This document shows, in pieces, positions 61,858 to 64,000 of a stretch of DNA of 64,000 nucleotides (position 1 is the stretch's first letter; each line of letters opens with the position of its first letter). The notes under the pieces were generated by a model. The model saw only the letters and a program-made list of their open reading frames with translations. It was not told the DNA's origin and did not search any database. The stretch is taken from NCBI GenBank assembly GCA_023614405.1, contig JAJUPC010000036.1, positions 992,001 to 1,056,000 on the forward strand, in the 5' to 3' direction. Position numbers and translations under genes: made by a program. The DNA is from Avena insularis (Eukaryota; Streptophyta; Magnoliopsida; Poales; Poaceae).

Positions 61858-63459
61858 TGATGGCTCAATACACGGCGCTTAAAAGTGCTTGGTGCATGGT
61901 GTTGATATAGAGCTCGTTAGAACCCCAAGAGGAAGGTATGATGAGCATAGCAGCAAGTTTCCTCGTTATGAAACCAAGGTTTAATCGAACCAAGAGGAGC
62001 AAGGAAACACCTCAAAGGTGTTACTAGCTGAGCTTAAGTATGCACTACCAGTGCTAGTAGCAACATGGAGACCTGCACAACACAACCACAGAACTTTGTC
62101 CCCAACTTGCGATGAGGTTGTCAATCTCACTGTGTTTTGCGGAAAACAAAGGATTAAACGTATCGAATGGAAAGAAGTAGAAGTTTCCAGAAAGTAAACA
62201 CAAAGCAGTAAAAGATTGTAAATTGTATATAAAAGACAAGGACCGGGATCCATAGTTCACTAGAGGTGGCTCTCCTTAGATAGATAACATGCTGGGTGAA
62301 CAAATTACAGCGGGGCAATTGACAAACACCGAGAAAGCAATACATGCATATACTAATCATCTTGACTCCTCTGAGACTTGATTGGGCGTTACAACATAAT
62401 ACATAGACCGCCATCCAACTGCATCTATGACTAATAATCCACCTTCAGGTTATCATCCGAAACCCCTCTAGTATTAAGTTGCAAGCAACAGATTATTGCT
62501 TTACGAACTACGTGTAAAGTAACAATACAATTGTTCTATGAACAAAAGATCATTGTTTTCTCCCTAGTAGCAACAACACATCTAGTACCTTAGAGATTTC
62601 AATCACTTCCCCAGATTACCAGAGGCATGAACCCACTATCGAGCATAAATAATAACTCTTGGAGTTGCTAGAATCTACTTGGCCAAGATAGCTACTAACA
62701 ACGGAAAGCATGCAAGATCTCAAATAACAAAGACATGATAGAATCAATAATCAATCTGAAATAGCATCTCAATATCCATCGGATCCTCACAAACACAACA
62801 TGTATGGATTACAAATAGATGATCTTGATCATGAACGGAGCTCACAAAATCTAAACATGAAAGCACAAAGGAGGAGAAACCAGCCATCTAGCTACTACAT
62901 GGATCCGTAGTCCAAGGATGAACTACTCATGCATCACATCGGAGGCTTGCATGGTGATGAAGAAGGCCTCCAGGGTGAATTCCCCTCTCCGGCAGGGTGC
63001 CGGGAAGAGCTTCAGATCCCTCCCGATCTAGGGATGGCGACGACGACGGCTACAGACTCTTTCGTGGATTTTTTGATCGGGTACTTAGGGTTCTCGTCCC
63101 GAGGGCAACTTATAGGCGGAAGGAGAGGCTGAGGTCTTGGGTCGGCTGACCACCCCCTCGGCGCTGGCTCGCGCTGGTGGTGGTGACCCCGGCCCTCTCC
63201 GTCTCATATTCTGGCACTTGACCCCTTCCAGAAAAATAGGCACTTGGGCTTTTGTCCCGTCCAATTCCGAGAATATTCATTTTCTGACTTTTCTGGAACC
63301 AAAAACAACAGAAAACAGGCAGCTGGCACTGTGGCTCTTGTTAATAGGTTAGTCCAAGAAATAATAATAAAAGTACTCCAAAGTTGGAACAAAACACAAG
63401 AAAGTGGATAAAACTAAGCATGGAACATCAAAAATTATAGATACATTTGCAATGTATCA
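61858..63459 (-). repeat. 5' LTR of element C
   Basis: 1602 bp, partner of 55359-56972. The right flank ACGGT (63460-63464) equals the left flank of the partner LTR. Confidence 0.95.
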
Positions 63460-63464
63460 ACGGT

Positions 63465-64000
63465 CTAATTCATCCGGATCTATAATGCCTCCAGCTCTCG
63501 TTCTCTTCCGAGTAGCAGGTCTTTCTTTGACTGCTCTCATGTTGGTTAAATAGTATGACCCATTTTCCAGTACTTTGCTAATCATAAAGGGTCCTTCCCA
63601 AATCGAGGAAAGTTTGTGCTTTCTTTGATGCACTAGTTGGAGAACCAGGTGCCCCTTTCTGAAGGAGCGATTTTTTACTCCCTATCTATGATATTTGTGT
63701 AACTTCTGCTGATAGCCTGTAGATCTATGTTCAGCAATGATGCGAACTTCCTTGATTACATCGAGGTCATCTTGTCGAGAAACTTTGACATATTCTTCGA
63801 TGCACATAGCGACTTGGGGAGAAATATGTATGAGATCAGTTGGAAGTATTTGTTCTACACTATATACCAAGAAGAAAGGTGTGTATCCAGTTGACTTGTT
63901 AGGAGTAGCTTGCAAGCTCCAAATAATAGATGGTAATTCTTCTGCCCAAGCCCCCCGCAGCAAGATGAAGTGGTGCTTTGAGACAAGGTCGGAGGCCTTG
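63465..64000 (-). pseudogene. pol: Tat-like gypsy integrase C-terminal region, interrupted and running off the window
   Basis: The minus strand reads LLRGAWAEELPSIIWSLQAT, then STGYTPFFLVYSVEQILPTD, the typical end of a Ty3/gypsy integrase core in the Tat/Retand lineage. Then come IIAEHRSTGYQQKLHKYHR and TAG at 63682-63684. The frame continues with GVKNRSFRKGHLVLQLVHQ, IWEGPFMISKVLENGSYYL and a C-terminal IIDPDELD. Element C is inserted right after this, and the coding sequence resumes at 55353 on the other side. The 5' part of pol lies outside the window. The host element is inactive, and the nesting makes it older than element C. Confidence 0.88.

Larger units (their letters stand above)
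55359..63459 (-). mobile_element. Element C: complete non-autonomous gypsy element
   Basis: An 8101-bp element with target duplication ACGGT on both sides (55354-55358 and 63460-63464). LTRs lie at 55359-56972 (1614 bp) and 61858-63459 (1602 bp), both starting TGATGGCTCAATACACGG and ending GCAATGTATCA in plus-strand view. In element sense the order is: 5' LTR, primer-binding site, gag-protease (61668-59728), a long non-coding region, a polypurine tract (56973-56984) and the 3' LTR. No reverse transcriptase or integrase is present. It shares its LTR family with element A and its 3' non-coding block with A and B. The gag-protease-only layout makes it non-autonomous. It sits in the pol end of a Tat-like element and is therefore younger than that element. 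Confidence 0.96.

Overview
The window looks like nuclear DNA of a grass, most likely a Triticeae cereal (wheat, Aegilops, barley or rye group). That is an inference from the nested Ty3/gypsy and Ty1/copia retrotransposons, the grass-style Stowaway MITE, plant splice junctions and the absence of any compact prokaryote-like gene order. I see no rRNA, tRNA, CRISPR or intact multi-domain host gene. Almost every coding region carries premature stops or frameshifts.

Layout. (1) 1-19930: a very long tandem-repeat array, open at the left edge of the window. It is built from two related monomer classes (about 48 bp and about 40 bp) that share the core AAGAACACACATGCAATGAC. Most 48-bp monomers carry a BamHI site (GGATCC). 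One 259-bp Stowaway-like MITE (11000-11258) interrupts it. Near its right end the array holds a 762-bp higher-order repeat in about four near-identical copies (16401-19500). Other long internal duplications occur (offsets 2123, 364 and 497 bp). (2) 19931-26914: a small gene-like island with four decayed loci: an acidic protein (minus), a multi-exon coiled-coil protein (plus), a GRF-type zinc-finger/coiled-coil protein (minus), and a protein with two copies of an unrecognised alpha/beta-type domain (minus). All are broken by stops, and one also by a frameshift. (3) 26915-45849: nested retroelements. A 5'-truncated gypsy element A (26915-30026) abuts the pol gene of a chromodomain-bearing (Tekay/Del-like) gypsy element. 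Two bases into the 3' LTR of that chromovirus sits a complete, minus-oriented, Athila-like element B (33023-42725, target duplication GTTTG). The chromovirus LTR resumes at 42729. (4) 45850-49632: a decayed, 3'-truncated Ty1/copia element in minus orientation. (5) 49633-55358: LTR-like and unrecognised sequence. (6) 55359-63459: a complete minus-oriented element C (target duplication ACGGT, LTRs of 1614 and 1602 bp), inserted inside the last codons of a Tat-like gypsy pol whose upstream part runs to the right edge of the window.

How the parts relate. Elements B and C each have LTRs, primer-binding site, polypurine tract and gag-protease, but no reverse transcriptase or integrase, so both look non-autonomous and would depend on enzymes made elsewhere. 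A, B and C have different LTRs or LTR variants yet share a conserved non-coding block next to the polypurine tract. Element B also has a separate ORF of about 370 codons in the place where Athila elements carry their extra ORF. Many premature stops are TAG where the surrounding reading frame suggests an original Gln (CAG), consistent with decay by deamination of methylated cytosines.

The least explained structure is the tandem array: its two monomer lengths, its recurrent 28-nt hairpin, its higher-order repeat, and its near absence of stop codons in the minus frames.
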